Of a DNA stretch of 64,000 nucleotides, positions 10,458 to 23,269 are shown in pieces. The position numbers and the translations under genes are program-made. The notes beneath the pieces are model-generated. The model had not been told where the DNA came from. It made no database searches and saw nothing but the letters and a program-made list of their open reading frames with translations. Within the stretch, counting starts at the first letter, position 1. Each line of letters starts with the position of its first letter. Source of the stretch: Tomocerus qinae (Eukaryota > Arthropoda > Collembola > Entomobryomorpha > Tomoceridae); NCBI GenBank assembly GCA_020055645.1, contig CM034546.1, positions 35,960,001 through 36,024,000 on the forward strand. Reading direction: 5' to 3'.

Positions 10458-12018
10458 ATGGAAGGAGTATTTTCTAAAATTAAAGGTAAGAAATTGAATT
10501 TGTGTAACCAATTTACAATATGTAATGGAAAGTGTTATAACATTGATACAAATTCACATATTCACACTGTTTTACAATCAATAAATTTTAATTTTAAATT
10601 TTGTTTCCGTACATCATAACAAAGTTTTATATTATGGTTTCATATTGATTTCAGAGAGCTTTCTAAGCATGGATATTGTAACCAAAAGGACTCATTACCA
10701 TTGCAAAGAAAATTTTGTCACTTTGGCTGCGATAAAAACTTGGAGACAGTATGTCATCGATAATAATTTGAAATCGTCAATACGTAAGTGTGAAAAAATC
10801 AATTTTTTATTCCTCGAAATATCTTTATTGTATATTTGAACTAAATGTCATGTTTGTTTTACAATGTAGCAGTGGAATGTAACGAAAAGGCGTTTCCAGT
10901 TAATGAAGAGATAAATGATAAAATATCATTATGGCAAGGAGACATTACCACATTGGAAATCGATGCTATTGTGAATGCTGCAAATGCAAGTTTATTGGGA
11001 GGGGGTGGTGGTAAGATAATTTTACTAGAGCGGTCTAAGCAGTCTAAAGGTTATTATATTGGTAATTGTCGCTTTCTGCGTAAATTTGCAAGATAAAGAT
11101 GTTTCATTTAATTGCTAATATTTAAGATTTCTGTTACCGAGCATTTCTTTCCTATTCTCTACACGTTTTTTATTAAAAATATAGTGGACGGTTGTATTCA
11201 CAATGCTGCTGGTCCAGATTTACTCGCAGAATGCGAGACTCTTGATGGATGCGATGAAGGGTACGCAAAAATAACAGGAGGATATAAGCTGCCTGCGAAA
11301 TGTGAATATTTATTGTGCATACATCATTTCAAAAATTCTGATTTGCTATTTGAACTCCATAAATTGTTTTGAAATGCAGATATAATTCATGCCGTAGGAC
11401 CTCAAGGTGAAAACCCTCCAGTACTGAAATCCGCTTATCAAACCTGTCTGAATCTTGCGTTGGAAAATGGAATAAAAACAATAGTATGTTTAAAATAAAT
11501 TACAGGTTTAATATACGTATCACGTTTCCAACATTCCAAGTTCAAATAATATAGCATCCTGCGTGATGGGATTGAATCAAAAATTAATCTTTCATTTTAA
11601 TAATTGATTTCTCTCTAGGCATTTCCATGTATATCCACTGGAATTTTTGGTAACAATAATTTTCTTAACCTTAAATAAAAATATTTTCCTCTTTATAATT
11701 ATAAATTGATGAAATATCTGGACGAAAATAATAATCTATCACTTATGATGTATATCGTTCTATTATTTGTTGCTTTAGGTTATCCAGTAGATCAAGCTGC
11801 TCATGTAGCATTACATACTGTGCGAAATTTTCTAGAGACGCATAAAAACGAGGTTTTGAAAATAATGCATTGACAATAACTTTGTTAGCGTCCAGAAAAT
11901 CCTTATAAATGTATCTAAACTTAATTTACAGGTAGACCGAATAATTTTTACGACATTTCTAGAAAAAGATCGCAAGATTTACGAAGATGAAATGCATAAC
12001 TATTTTCCTGTTAAATGA
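10458..12018 (+). CDS. MacroD-like macrodomain protein (ADP-ribose glycohydrolase), 235 aa
   Basis: Eight exons assemble in frame with GT-AG sites: 10458-10485, 10655-10783, 10873-11010, 11185-11301, 11380-11483, 11619-11649, 11779-11852 and 11932-12018. They encode 235 residues. The macro fold motifs are all present and in order: QGDIT (74-78), [18 protein letters not shown] (84-101, with NAAN at 87-90 and the key Asp100), IHNAAGPDL, then LPAKYIIHAVGP, and the phosphate-binding loop [10 protein letters not shown] (176-185). This is the MacroD1/D2 type, which hydrolyses mono-ADP-ribose from acidic residues and O-acetyl-ADP-ribose. The N-terminal 60 residues precede the macro domain as in MacroD proteins. 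A NAGNAG acceptor at exon 3 (10870 or 10873) could add one residue. AATAAA at 12145-12150 is a likely poly(A) signal. The divergent neighbour is an ADP-ribosyltransferase-like gene. Confidence 0.93.
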
Positions 12019-12226
12019 CTACCTCAAAAATCTAATGAACACATTGTTTATACCAAGCAACAACACTTGCTTCACAAATCCAGCTCCAATTTTTGGCTTT
12101 CGAAACTATAAACTAACTACGAACACCTATTAACTGATACATAAAATAAATCATGATGAAATAATTTAGTATCTGTAAATAGTGTACTAAATTAATAGTC
12201 AATAGTACCAACATTGTAATGAATAC

Positions 12227-12600
12227 GGCTGGATTTAGGCAGCGGGATATCGTTGCCTCAATTGCCCCGTTGCCCCTGTTGCCTCCGTTGCCCCCTCCCC
12301 CGTTGCCCCTAGTTCAGCCACTTAACCTATTATCTTTGCCATTTGCTTCCAGTTACTATTTCTGCCTCTTTTTGACCTAACCTAATTAAAAATAAACATA
12401 AATATTACTTTCTTGTCAGGCTTTAACAATAAAACAGTTTAGTTTTTATTAGGTTAGGTCAAAAAAGAGGCAAAAATAGTGACCGGATGCAACGGGGACA
12501 ATATATTAAAGCAAAAGGTTAAGTGGCTAAAGTAGGGGCAACGGGGGAGGGGGCAACGGGGGCAATTGAGGCAACGATATCCCGCTGCCTAAATCCAGCC
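12227..12600. repeat. GC-rich foldback element with GTTGCC-rich ends
   Basis: 12227-12393 is an imperfect inverted copy of about 12441-12600. Both arms read GGCTGGATTTAGGCAGCGGG inward from their outer ends, then pass through C-rich GTTGCCCC blocks to GACCTAACCTAAT. The loop is about 47 bases. There is no ORF. The arms are far richer in G+C than the surroundings. This is a MITE-like foldback. No convincing target duplication was found, so the class is open. Confidence 0.8.
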
Positions 12601-13322
12601 TGAAAACAATACGTAACCTTCTATATCCTTATGCATTTTTTGTCATTTATTTAATTACAAATGCTAAAACCTAGAATATATTTACAACGCCTTCCTAGAG
12701 TGAACGAACCAATGCAGTAGGAGTTTCCAAATGAACAAAGACGAAAAATATTGAAATTCACAATCGAATTAGAAGCTTTCGGTACTAGCGGTAACATGCA
12801 GGCAATCTACGCGTATGTATGTCTTAATTTTTTATGAATTCAAATGACTTTCATCGAAGCACGAAGGGCAAAAATGAGCCTTATTTAAGCTGTGTTAAGG
12901 GAGACACGTAAAACTGTTTTATTTCTTCACACATAATAATAATCAAAATTAGACTTAGGTAAATGACAATGACGCAGACAGAATGTATTAGTGCAGAGGA
13001 TTATTTATTATCTCTTACAATAAAACGCGTGAATTACGTCGATCACTCAGATTACTGACCGTGTTGGCTCACAAGCTCACATTTCCGTTAGATTTTTTGA
13101 GTAAAATAGTCAAACCTATTTATAGAGGGAACGACAACATATACAATATACAATGATCTACCGCCACCACATTTCTCTCCTGCCCACAGTGTTTGCAAGA
13201 AGGTTATCACCAGAAATGATTTTTTTGTTAAAATAATCAATTAGATTTTCAATATTTTTGTTAAAATAAACAATTAGAAGGAATATAAAGTACTCATATT
13301 AGAAATAACATGATTAATCTAC
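12601..13322. other. Intergenic, nothing recognised
   Basis: No ORF above background. 12920-13200 is somewhat less AT-rich and could be an old inserted fragment, but I find no terminal repeats. Confidence 0.4.
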
Positions 13323-15273
13323 TTAGGATAACTTATTTTGTAAATGTCTATCCGCCGGAAATACACGATTTGCTCTTTGAATATCGTTGGCAATAGATTT
13401 TAGTTTGATTATAAGATTGATAACTAGTTTTTTCAGAATCAATCTAGAGTGCCACAAACATTCCAACATAAGAGTGAAGAATGATCCAAGTAGAAAGTAT
13501 CCACAAACGAAGGAAATAGTATGGATTTTCATGGACAGACTAATTGGTAATGGCTCAGATTCTTTATGGTTTAGGTTTGAATGGGATATTATATCTTTTA
13601 AATCATTAACGAATTTCCATTGTTGGTTGAAATACATTAAAAAACCTCTTTCTTGCATGACCTGAAAATATGATTTGAATTTATACCGGTAGCATTCTCT
13701 AAAACTGTAATATATTGGTTTCACGAGATCTGTTTCCTTTACAGTCATGCAAATTCCGTCAGAAGATATTTTAGATGGTATTAAGGGCACAGTGTAGTGA
13801 CTACTCTCTGTACCATATGTATGAAATAGTTTCATTGAGAAGTTGGTCAACATTTTCCATTTCCATTTTTTGGGGTTCATTTTATTAAGTTCGGATGTCG
13901 CATCGGATTCCCAATCAAATTTGTAGACACTTGAATTCATCTTGTCCAGAATTTTATATTTTTCAAAATATTCCATCTTTTGTTGGTCCCAATTCCGCCT
14001 CGTGTCTTTCTCCAACCACAGCTTATATCCATTTTCGACGAGATCTTTGAAGTCTTTAAATTGCTTTCTATCTGGAGGAGCAATAATCTCGCTTGTTATC
14101 CACGTTCCATATTGAGTAGCAATTACAAATCCCATGGACACAATTACCAAATACAAAATGTTTCTCTTTTTAGTGGAAACTTCCTGATTTAAAAGGACGG
14201 CTATTGTGGATACAAAAATAAATTCTAATTTCTTGTAGAAAGTAGAAATTCTAAAGCCTAAAGCATAAAATGAAATCGGGAATAGCGAAAATATCAGCCA
14301 CCAGCAATAATCATCAAATGTATTTTGAATCAGAACTGTCAAAGGAATGTCCACCAATCGAGGGTTGGCTTCACAGTAATATGGAATCGACTTTTTAAAG
14401 AATTCAATGAAAAGAGTTCCATTCCATGGTACATTAAAAGTTGTTTTCTTTGATCGTAAAAGCCAAATGAATCCACAACGTATATGTTCTTCTTTTAGGT
14501 CTGTATATCGCTTTGTATATACGGCAGTGAAGTTCAATCTTTCAGCCATCAATTCAACAGCTCTCACTGAATTTTGACAAATTCGGTTTAAATTATGAAT
14601 CTTTATCATTGAATATATCAGCATTTTACAATTTGGCATTTTTATAGGACCATTGAACGTAAAATGTCGTAATTGACCACCAATTTGAATTCTATGAAGA
14701 TTCCCGTTTAAAGAATTCCAAACTCTTTCCCATTCTTCCTCGGAGTCTTTCGTTTCAATTGGATAAAGAGTTGATGACTCACCCTTCGGATTGTAGAGAA
14801 TTGTGGTGTAAATCGAATATTGATTCCCGTCTTTCATTGCAAATAAAAAGAGAGGAGCCACCAATACTTTAATGAGGTTTGTTCGCCACTTTGGATTCAT
14901 CCATTTCCATTCATCTCTGATGACGATTATGAATCTCGAATCACGACGATTTATTTCTTTCCCAAAATGAATGACTTGATTTTCTAAGTCAGGGTGTGGC
15001 TCCATTAGAATGTTCACCAGTGCAGAAACTTCTAGAGAGATCTCGTGGATGATCTTCATGACGACCGAAGAGAGTTTTATTATATTTGGATGCTGCCAAG
15101 GTCCATGGTTGGCCATTTTGGTTAGACAGGATAAAATCTCTCTGCCATTCGGATTTAAGGAAAGTAATCATGTTAAAATCACAATTACTATAGAACGTCA
15201 AATTTCGAAAGCAATTAATGTTATTTATAATAACAGAAAATAAAAATGGTAAAATTGAATACGTGGAATACAT
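13323..15273 (-). pseudogene. Divergent ionotropic (IR-type) chemoreceptor with an apparent +1 frameshift
   Basis: The main frame runs from about 15116 to TAA at 13323 (597 codons). It has the divergent-IR layout: an extracellular N-terminal half, a first membrane segment DDYCWWLIFSLFPISFYALGF, another at NILYLVIVSMGFVIATQYG followed by TSEIIAPP, a second ligand-binding half, and a last membrane helix HTISFVCGYFLLGSFF before a short basic tail. These receptors are distant relatives of ionotropic glutamate receptors and detect odours or tastants. The signal peptide (MYSTYSILPFLFSVIINN, ATG at 15273) lies in a neighbouring frame that must be left near 15090-15130. The total length is a multiple of three plus one, so a single extra base explains it. 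It is either a recent pseudogene or a sequence error; AAAA near 15115 is one candidate site. Confidence 0.75.
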
Positions 15274-18200
15274 TTTAATATGAATATTGCTCAGTTGTAC
15301 CTTCACTAGTTAACGGTACAAAGTAAGGGAAAAAATATTCAGTTTTAAAGTATGTCGAACCAAATGTTGTATATCTAGCCAGTGAGGCACCAACGAGGTA
15401 GTCAAGGCTGGGACTGGGCTAATATCAAAATAGTAACCGCCATGTAAGCTCAAATTATAAATCATATACCATGAAATTTAGAATAGTTCTCTGTATTATT
15501 ACGATTAGACGATTTCCCTATTATTCATAATATGCGGCTTTACTTCGGGCAAGGCTGCAGTGAGGCAGGCATACAGAAAATGTATTTTTGGCGCGAAAAA
15601 ACATTCTAAATGTAGTTATAGCTGGCAGTCATTAATTTTTGACCGCACTAACCTGGGTAGTGGGCAGTCAGCTTTTCGCCACCCCGAAAAGGGAAGCTCA
15701 AAATATTTTGGTCAGCATTTTTTGTTTTTTTTTTCAGAAAAACATTTTTTATGCCTGCAGTGAGGATGCTCCTGGTCGTGTACCATTCCCGCCAAAAATC
15801 GAAAAGAAAGTGTGTTACCTAAAAGCGAAAAAGTTGCAGAAATTTACTAAAAAAATAGACACTCAAATCCCATCATAATTTTCTTTCAGTATCCTGCAAA
15901 ATATCGACAAAATACCTCGACAGCCACCGCCCTTATAATGGGCAGGGTAGCACTATATTAGCAATATAACGACATAACCTAATCTAAAACTAAACTAACT
16001 TAAGACGTCCATATCCATGCACTGTATTTTGTCGATAACCCATTCAGTCTACCTTATCCCTATGTAAATCTAACCTTTAAATGTAATTGAAATATAGACA
16101 TTAAGGTTAATTTGTAACGTTTTTTTTTCATTACAACCTTCTTGTCACCTCTGTCACAGTCACAGGATCCTGATAGTTTTTAAAAGTAGGTCGAGTATAT
16201 TGGTTTGGATAGATTGGCAAAATGTCCTCATTTTGTTATAGCAAAAACCACAACTTCAAAAATACGAATTATTGGATGAAGATTTCATTTATGCTATAGA
16301 ATATGGATGCTTCTATTAGAAACGCTATAGAAACAATATCTTAAGGTTTCCCTGTACTTATCAATGTACTCACTCATCACCTCTTGGTATTTATCTGTTT
16401 ATTTTTCAACTAATAGATTGCTAGGGCTTAATTGGTTAAATTCTGTCGTTTTTTGGTTTTTTAAAATTAAAAGGTTATTTCTAAAAGATATCAACGAAAG
16501 AAGCAGATTTAAAAGTAATAAAGCTAGAGTAGATGGCGATTTATATATTTACGGTATTACTGTCGATGCAAAACTGCAAAAGTCACGCAAAGCATGAACT
16601 ACTTCAGGCTTATAGAACCCTATAAGAAAAACAAATTCAGGCACGAACACTCTAGATGATTTATTCATTTATTACTATAATGACGTTTCACTGAGTATAA
16701 GGTGTTTCGTCTTTACAATATCAGACTACTTACAATATACCATTTCTATATTACAATATTCATTTCCAGTGAGGTGAGAAGTCCTGTGAGCCATTAGATG
16801 ACCAGATCGCTGATAACTCATCTTCCTTCAGTAATTATGCTGTGCTCTCCAATAATATGATGTCCTGACACAAGAAATAATCCTTTCCCCTTTGTCAATC
16901 GTCATTCCTTATTACTATGAATTTTACACTCTATTCGGGTACAGTTTTAAGTAATAATATGTTTCAGTATACTTAATTATTATACAACCTTATTTTCTAC
17001 AACCAATTGAATTATTGTAATAAACTTACTTGTGCAGTGCATGGAATACACATAAATATAATCATTTTAGTGGATTCATTAGGAATACGTAGCTATTTTG
17101 ATCGTATGAGAAAAAGGTCAGTAAATATAGTTCATTTTGTTACTCTCCGCCTTAATGATCGGGTGCAGGTGCTTACATTATTAGGAATCCCAAAGAGCTT
17201 GTATAAATGTAAGGGGAATAGAGTTAAAGTGGAGAATATTTTTTTATAACATTGATGAATAGCTCCCGTGTGAAACGGCGCGAAAATTTACCGACCGATA
17301 CCTACTAATACATCCGACAACGCCGTGAAACGGCGCAGAAATTTACCATACCTACTGATGCATAATCGAAGACAATAAGGATTGATTTTTGTACCATTGA
17401 AAGGCATTACGGTTTTGGCTCTACTTTACAACCTGCAGATTGCCAACTCTCTGGGAATCACCTGTGCAACCGATCAGGGCGTTAATATCCAATATGTGAT
17501 TGTATAGCCATCAGGCTATCCTTGCCTTTTTCTATAACTCACTGCAGGGCCAAGGGAGTATTTACAGTCCGTCAGGATCAGGATATCAGGGAATTTATAC
17601 TGTATATCAGATAATGTGAACATAAAAAATTTGTAGAGCTGGGATTCTGTCCATTTTATACATTAGTTGACATCAATCCCAGTCCACAATGAATGTATAA
17701 TATAGAATAGACTGCTTCTAATTTATACAGTTATTATGACTAATACTTATAGCATTTTAGAATATATATATACGTTTCTGCATAATGTATTTGCTAGAAA
17801 TATGCTTATATTATTAATTAGTAATTTTTAATTTTATTATTATTATTTATTTATAGATATTATCTTTAGTTATCATGTAACATTATTTCGTTACGTAAAT
17901 GTATGTAACATACTATAACCCTACTCTATATCTGATTCATTTAATTGTAAATATTTAATTTATTTATGGTTACCAAACTGTGTTCACTCGTTCTGTGATT
18001 AAAAAAACATAATCATCTAAATTGTTCTTTAAGGGATGCATTTAGTAACAGAATGTTCTACTATAAACTGTCACAACGAAGCGGATTATTTAATTGGTAT
18101 TATCAAAACTGAGCTCTATAAATCAATTGATTCAAATAACGTAGCCATAATAATAATGAAGCGATTGTATAATTTGTCAACATTGCATTACAAAGACAAT

Positions 18201-18363
18201 ACTATTTTTCAAATAATATTTTTGAAGAATAGATATATGCCGAAGCTTTTCATCGGTCAATATATGCCCTAGACTGAGGGGGACATAGGAGAGGCATTAA
18301 ATGCACTGCAATAGCAAATGAAATTTATTGAAGGGATAACTGACGATTGTGAATGTCATCAAC
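15274..18363. other. Intergenic, no gene recognised
   Basis: About 3 kb without motif-bearing ORFs. 15540-15780 contains two copies of CTGCAGTGAGG and some T-rich tracts. 17269-17371 holds a short tandem duplication. Frames at 16364-16597, 17007-17249 and 18036-18272 show no recognisable features. Confidence 0.5.
17269..17371. repeat. Two-unit tandem repeat, GTGAAACGGCGC type
   Basis: Two adjacent units begin GTGAAACGGCGC, continue AAATTTACC and then ATACCTACT(A/G)AT. They start near 17270 and 17325 with about 55-base spacing. The CG-rich core stands out from the AT-rich surroundings. Function unknown. Confidence 0.6.
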
Positions 18364-19691
18364 TCAATACGAAAGAAGCAAAGTAACTGTATTGTCTATC
18401 ATGATAGACAAAAATACGGGCAGTGTACCTTTTGTTACAATGAAAAATGGGGTTACAGGAATACAGAGGCGTGGTAAGCTATTCAGGCGCTTGAGTTCAT
18501 GTTGGTCCATTTTTTGTTTGCGCCATTTAATTAGAATGGCATTTGATTTTTCGTAAATGGCTGCTGCTTGAGGAATCATAAGGATTTCAAAAAAGGCGAG
18601 GAAAAATGTTAGAATAGGGAAAAATGCATACATGGGCATTCCAAACTCATCGTACATTTTGATTGTGCAGAATAAGCAGGTTGTGTGTATGGCTTGACCT
18701 ACCACAATTAATGCGAGTACAAGTACTTCCATCATGCGGAACAAACTACTCAGACAAATTTGGAATGTTTTGTAGTCTTCTATGGCAACGGCAGAAGAGC
18801 GGAAAAGGAAGAATGAGAGCCAAGAAGTCACTCCATCTAGGAATGCTACACCTGCAACTAAAAAGAAAAATACAACCCCGAGGACATTCATTGTCGTGTA
18901 AATTGAATATATAAATATCAGGAGTCGAGATACTGGGTGCTTATAGTACTCGTGATGTAGATGTCAGGGTTGTAGCCCAAAAGCCATTGAATGTCTTGTT
19001 TGAATTCACGGCTGTCATCAAAAGCATTATACGCTGAAAAAATTAATGCCAGTGGCATTATTGCAGGGCATATTAGACATAGCAGTCCTCCGATTATATC
19101 CGCTCTATTTTTGCATTTGTTTATTTCTTGTTGATGCTTTTCTGTAATTAAAATAATAATAATAGAAATGTAAATACAATTCAGCATGAAATAATTATAC
19201 TATGCTTTTACATTTCATCTGAAAATATTGATAATTAGAAATTATTTGTACTCTAGAAAAAAAATCAATTGGTAATCAATAGGTTAGATATACTTACTTC
19301 TGACTGATTTCTCAAATTGGAGGAAATCTGTTGCCATTCGAGGAATATCTTCCATATTCTTCAGCAGGATGAAGTAGCAGACATCGATGATGGCATATAT
19401 GGAAAGTAGCAACAAAGATACCATTGCTAGGGAGACGGGATTTACAGTCCGGCCATTCACGATTAAAGTATCTTGAACATGTGAATATCTCCATATTTTG
19501 TGACAATTGTAAAGAGTTTGGCAAAGTAGATTTACAGCAGCGCAAATAGTATTATACACTTTCCATTTTTGTTTCCCCAACCGAATTACATTTCGTCCTG
19601 ATGCTGCCTCAAAGGGAATGACTCCAAGTTTGCCAAAAACATCACAGAATAGTCGTATAGCTTTAATTTTTAAATCGATATTCCTAACCAT
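18364..19691 (-). pseudogene. Gustatory-type 7TM chemoreceptor with an apparent frameshift
   Basis: Exon 1 runs 19691 (ATG) to 19298 and ends at GTAAGTA with phase 1. Exon 2 starts at 19141 after TTACAG and restores the frame (K, KHQQE...). The frame is open to about 18950, where IYI is followed by a premature end. In the next frame YYKHPVSRLL, then an uninterrupted hydrophobic receptor half, runs to TGA at 18364. One missing base near 18945-18960 links the two. The rebuilt length is about 390 residues with six to seven hydrophobic segments, as usual for insect-type gustatory receptors. These are ligand-gated cation channels of sensory neurons. Intron phase 1 matches the other receptors in this window. 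Whether the indel is biological is undecided. Confidence 0.7.
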
Positions 19692-20590
19692 ATTTTCAAA
19701 GCCAAGAACTAAAATAGTTACTGTAAATGTTATTTTGATCAAACAAAACGTAGCTTGCTAAAAATGGCAGTAACATTTAGTCACTTGAACATTATTATCT
19801 CACCTTTATATAGACAGTTTGGAAACCATTGAAATTGCCAATATTCTTTACATTTTTACTCGAAACGTTTTGGGAGGGCGGTTAATCCTAACAAAGGAAA
19901 TACCCAATCAATTTAATAGGAAAACTTTATTCCTTAAAGTTTCCCAACCTAATTATATAGAATGGCTTCAGTAGTGACTTCCGAACTTTGTCTACAAATT
20001 TCCAGTACTTTAGAAGTACTAACTGCGATATTCATGATTTTAGTCATTATTTTGGTTTGTCTGAAATCAAAACTTTGGAGTGTTACATAATTATCTCTGA
20101 ATTGTCTAATGTTTTAAGAAGGATTATGAATGTGACATGAATATCGATTTATTGGTTGACCTTTAACCTTTAAACGGACTAAATAAACAAAAACAAATAA
20201 TCACTAGCTCTATTTATAGCAGGGCCTGGGCCATATGTGGTGACCGGCTAGTATACCATAAATGGCAAAAAATTGTATCATAAAATATATTAGTCTGAGT
20301 GTTAGTAAAACCTGGAATTTATACACAAATTTCAAAATATTCTATGCAGGTATGACAATAATGGATTCCTAATGTAGTCAATACTATAACTACTAATTTG
20401 GACAATGTATCACTATGTCACGAATCGAATCGTAATAATATTTATTTTGGCTTGTGTTCAAGCATAGTAATTTTACAGGTACAGTGTCTTATATAAACGA
20501 AATTACACTTTGCTGTACCGTTACACACTTCTAGCTCACTTGTTTTAAAAGTGGACTAGTAGCTTTAACAGACTACAACTTATATATGGG
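19692..20590. other. Intergenic, nothing recognised
   Basis: AT-rich. The receptor promoter at 18364-19691 (minus) should lie at its left end. No repeats or ORFs recognised. Confidence 0.45.
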
Positions 20591-21387
20591 AAAAATGGAA
20601 TTCGTATGGCACACACCTTAATTTTGTATGGGATTTTGAAAAAAAGTTTATCTAACTTTGTATGGAATTTATGAATACGTATGGCAGAACTGAATAGGTA
20701 TGGTATAGTTTTTTCTTGTTTTTAATGCAGTTAAATGTTATTAATTCGAAATGTCAATGTTAATATTAAATAGCTATAGACAGAAATTATTTGAAATAGG
20801 AAAATGAAAAAAAGTAGGTCTTCAGTGGACATTTTTAGTTCTGTTGTTCTGTGCACTTTTTTATTGTTAACTGACATCTTTGGTGAAAAAAATTCATTTT
20901 TCAGTATTTCAGGGCCTATGTGAAATAACACCAAAAAATCGGAATATGAAATAGCTCCGAAACTACCGGTCCGATTTGGATGAAACTTGGAACAGAAGTC
21001 AACAATCGCGGTATCTCGGGGTGTTTTTTGAATTTGTGAAAAATTCGAATTTCTATTCCCTTTTCAAAAAAATTACGAAAAAAATTTCGAAATAGGCAGT
21101 TTTTCATATAAGGAATTGTTTCATAAAAATTCTGCCCGATTAAAAGTAAAGCCCTTATAAAGTTATGGTTTATAGAGGAAAAAAATATTTCAAAATTGCT
21201 GACTTCCACAAGATGTCAGAGGTCAAATTTTATTTTTCGTCAAAATATGCTTATGTAAGGTGTCGTTCACCAGCTAAAGTTATAGTATAGACCAAATAAG
21301 TATTTATTTTGGCAACCTAGGGCTTCATACAGAGGTCAAAGGTCATAACTGTAAAAATGGAAATGTCTGATGCACAAGCTATACGGC

Positions 21388-22155
21388 GGTAGTGCATCTG
21401 GCATTTTAGTACTTACTAGCCATCACCCATTTTTAACACAGGCTTGTGTCTGCTTCAGTGCCTACATAATACATGGCAAAGTTTATTTTGCCTTCCTGCC
21501 AATTTGTTAGTCCATATCACGTCCATATCGATATCAGTTGGCTTCTTTATCAACATAATTTATGAATCAGGGCAGGGCCGCAGCGAGGGGGGGGGGCACC
21601 GGGGCCCGTGCCCCTCCTCCGTAATTGAGAAAAATAATGAAATTTTTGTCTAAAATCGCAAAAAATCGCTAAAATTTTCAGCTGTTTTTTTCTCGATGCC
21701 CCTCCTGAAATTTTTCTCTGGCAGCGGCCCTGAATCAGGGATATTAATGAGTGAAACTTGAAATGTTTTAAAGCCCAACAACTTCCTTTTGGAAAATAAA
21801 GTGTTAAAGTGTTTGTGACAAAAGTACTATTAGCATTGACAAGTCGCATTGTGGGTAATTATTCTAATTATTAAGAAAGTTCTATGATTTTTATTATGAT
21901 ATTTGACAATTATTCATATCATCTTCTTCCCTTCGATGTACTAAATGTTCTTATCCTCAGCTTTCTATTAACAATAAACATATCACTACGATGTAGTACA
22001 TCAATTAAATTAGATTGCATTAGAAGTCACAAGTGTTTAATTGGCAGGAAGGCAAAATAAACTTTGCCATGTATTATGTAGGCACTGAAGCAGACACAAG
22101 CCTGTGTTAAAAATGGGTGATGGCTAGTAAGTACTAAAATGCCAGATGCACTACC
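21388..22155. repeat. Perfect 117-bp inverted repeat inside copy 1
   Basis: 21388-21504 and 22039-22155 are exact reverse complements, starting GGTAGTGCATCTGGC and ending CCTTCCTGCCAATT. They are separated by 534 bases that contain a nested MITE. Perfect identity implies a recent duplication or gene conversion between the arms. Confidence 0.85.
21573..21732. mobile_element. 160-bp hAT-type MITE with 8-bp target duplication
   Basis: Termini are CAGGGCCGC... and ...GCGGCCCTG, imperfect inverted repeats of the hAT kind. The element is bounded by exact 8-bp duplications AATCAGGG at 21565-21572 and 21733-21740, the size typical of hAT transposons. Inside are G- and C-runs (21585-21620) and an A/T-rich core. 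It has no coding capacity. It sits between the arms of the 117-bp inverted repeat, so it inserted into an existing element. Confidence 0.85.
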
Positions 22156-22559
22156 TACTTCCAGGATAGTAAAGTTTCAGCCTCTATATCAATTTCTGTC
22201 CAAGTCTGTGGAACTCTTGCCTTCTTTTTTTCATTTTCTTTGTCACTATCGTCACCGTCAGTGTCACAGTCACTATCCGTTTTGTATTGCAAACTAACAA
22301 ATTTACTTGACCCGGCCATGGTCCTTGTGTTCACTGAAAGGCAACTTGTAACGAAATAACATGAAACACAAATACAGCAGACAAGAATCACAGATAACAT
22401 GCTAATTACATATTATTTATGTATGTCTCCCATACATATACATACTTCCATACAAATTCAAACATTAGGCACTTTTGAACACCATACCAGGTAAGACTAA
22501 ATGTCAATAATTCCGCCATACAGAATTAAGGTGTACGCCATACGACTTAAAACGCACCC

Positions 22560-23269
22560 CTTATATATGGGCGTCAATTCAATTACATTTGTGACTATGA
22601 CTTTCCTGTTGAAATGACTTGACTTAATGTGGAATTCCATATAATCTTATAATTGTTTTTGGGCTACATATTATTATTGTTCACATATAGTCAACGTGAG
22701 TGGATTGTTCCATGTAATAAAATTCATAATTTACTTCAGGCCGAATATACTCAATGGAAGGACGGGCAATAGGTTATGTTGAAAGTAATAAGATAGATAA
22801 GTATGGCTGTAATTTTAGATTATGTGATAGAGTTGTAGTGGCCAAAGTTACAGTGGAGCTCACGTTGAGATGTACGTGAACTCATGTAGATTAGTAGCAA
22901 CTTCGAAGGACATTTTTGTGTAGTTGTACAATTCTCTATGAAATTACCAGTTGGCCAGTACAAAAAAGAAGGCATTATTCCATTGGTAAATGTTCTAGTG
23001 TACAATTATAATTTACATCGTCATGTTCTATGGATGGACTTCTTTCCACACAAACAATATTAATAATATCAATCCATTATAGACTCCTCGACAAGAGAAC
23101 CAACTATATATATAAATAAGTACTATAGCCAGCTTACCTAGCATTTGAAGTACAATAGTTTAAATATGGCAATTATTTACACAATCTACACTACTTGATA
23201 TTTATTACTTTTAAACATTCTGACAATGGTAAAGCATAAAGCAAGCAACAGTATTTTTCCCGATTCAAG
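22560..23269. other. Intergenic, nothing recognised
   Basis: AT-rich spacer between the 2-kb element and the start of the large inverted duplication. No gene recognised. Confidence 0.45.

Larger units (their letters stand above)
20591..22559. mobile_element. Unclassified 2-kb element, copy 1 (TIR core GTATGGCACACA)
   Basis: Near the left end, 20602-20620 reads CGTATGGCACACACCTTAA. The right end (22543-22521, read on the minus strand) reads CGTATGGCGTACACCTTAA. The whole is flanked by a 12-bp direct repeat CTTATATATGGG (20579-20590 and 22560-22571). The left third (20880-21440) matches copy 2 at about 37740-38310 in reverse orientation. An exact 117-bp inverted repeat (21388-21504 and 22039-22155) and a nested hAT-type MITE lie inside. 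No transposase ORF is seen, so it is non-autonomous. The minus frame at 22155-22400 is a possible host or element fragment without motif. Confidence 0.65.

Noticed and set aside
9145-12018. Bacterial DarT-DarG operon
   Set aside because: Genes are divergent, the macrodomain gene has seven spliceosomal introns and MacroD-type motifs, and the transferase is HYD1-type, not DarT. Only a functional analogy remains.
18954-18973. A tiny intron to explain the frame change in the receptor at 18364-19691
   Set aside because: The candidate GTACTATAAGCACCCAG stretch is only about 17 bases, too short to be spliced; a single-base indel is simpler.
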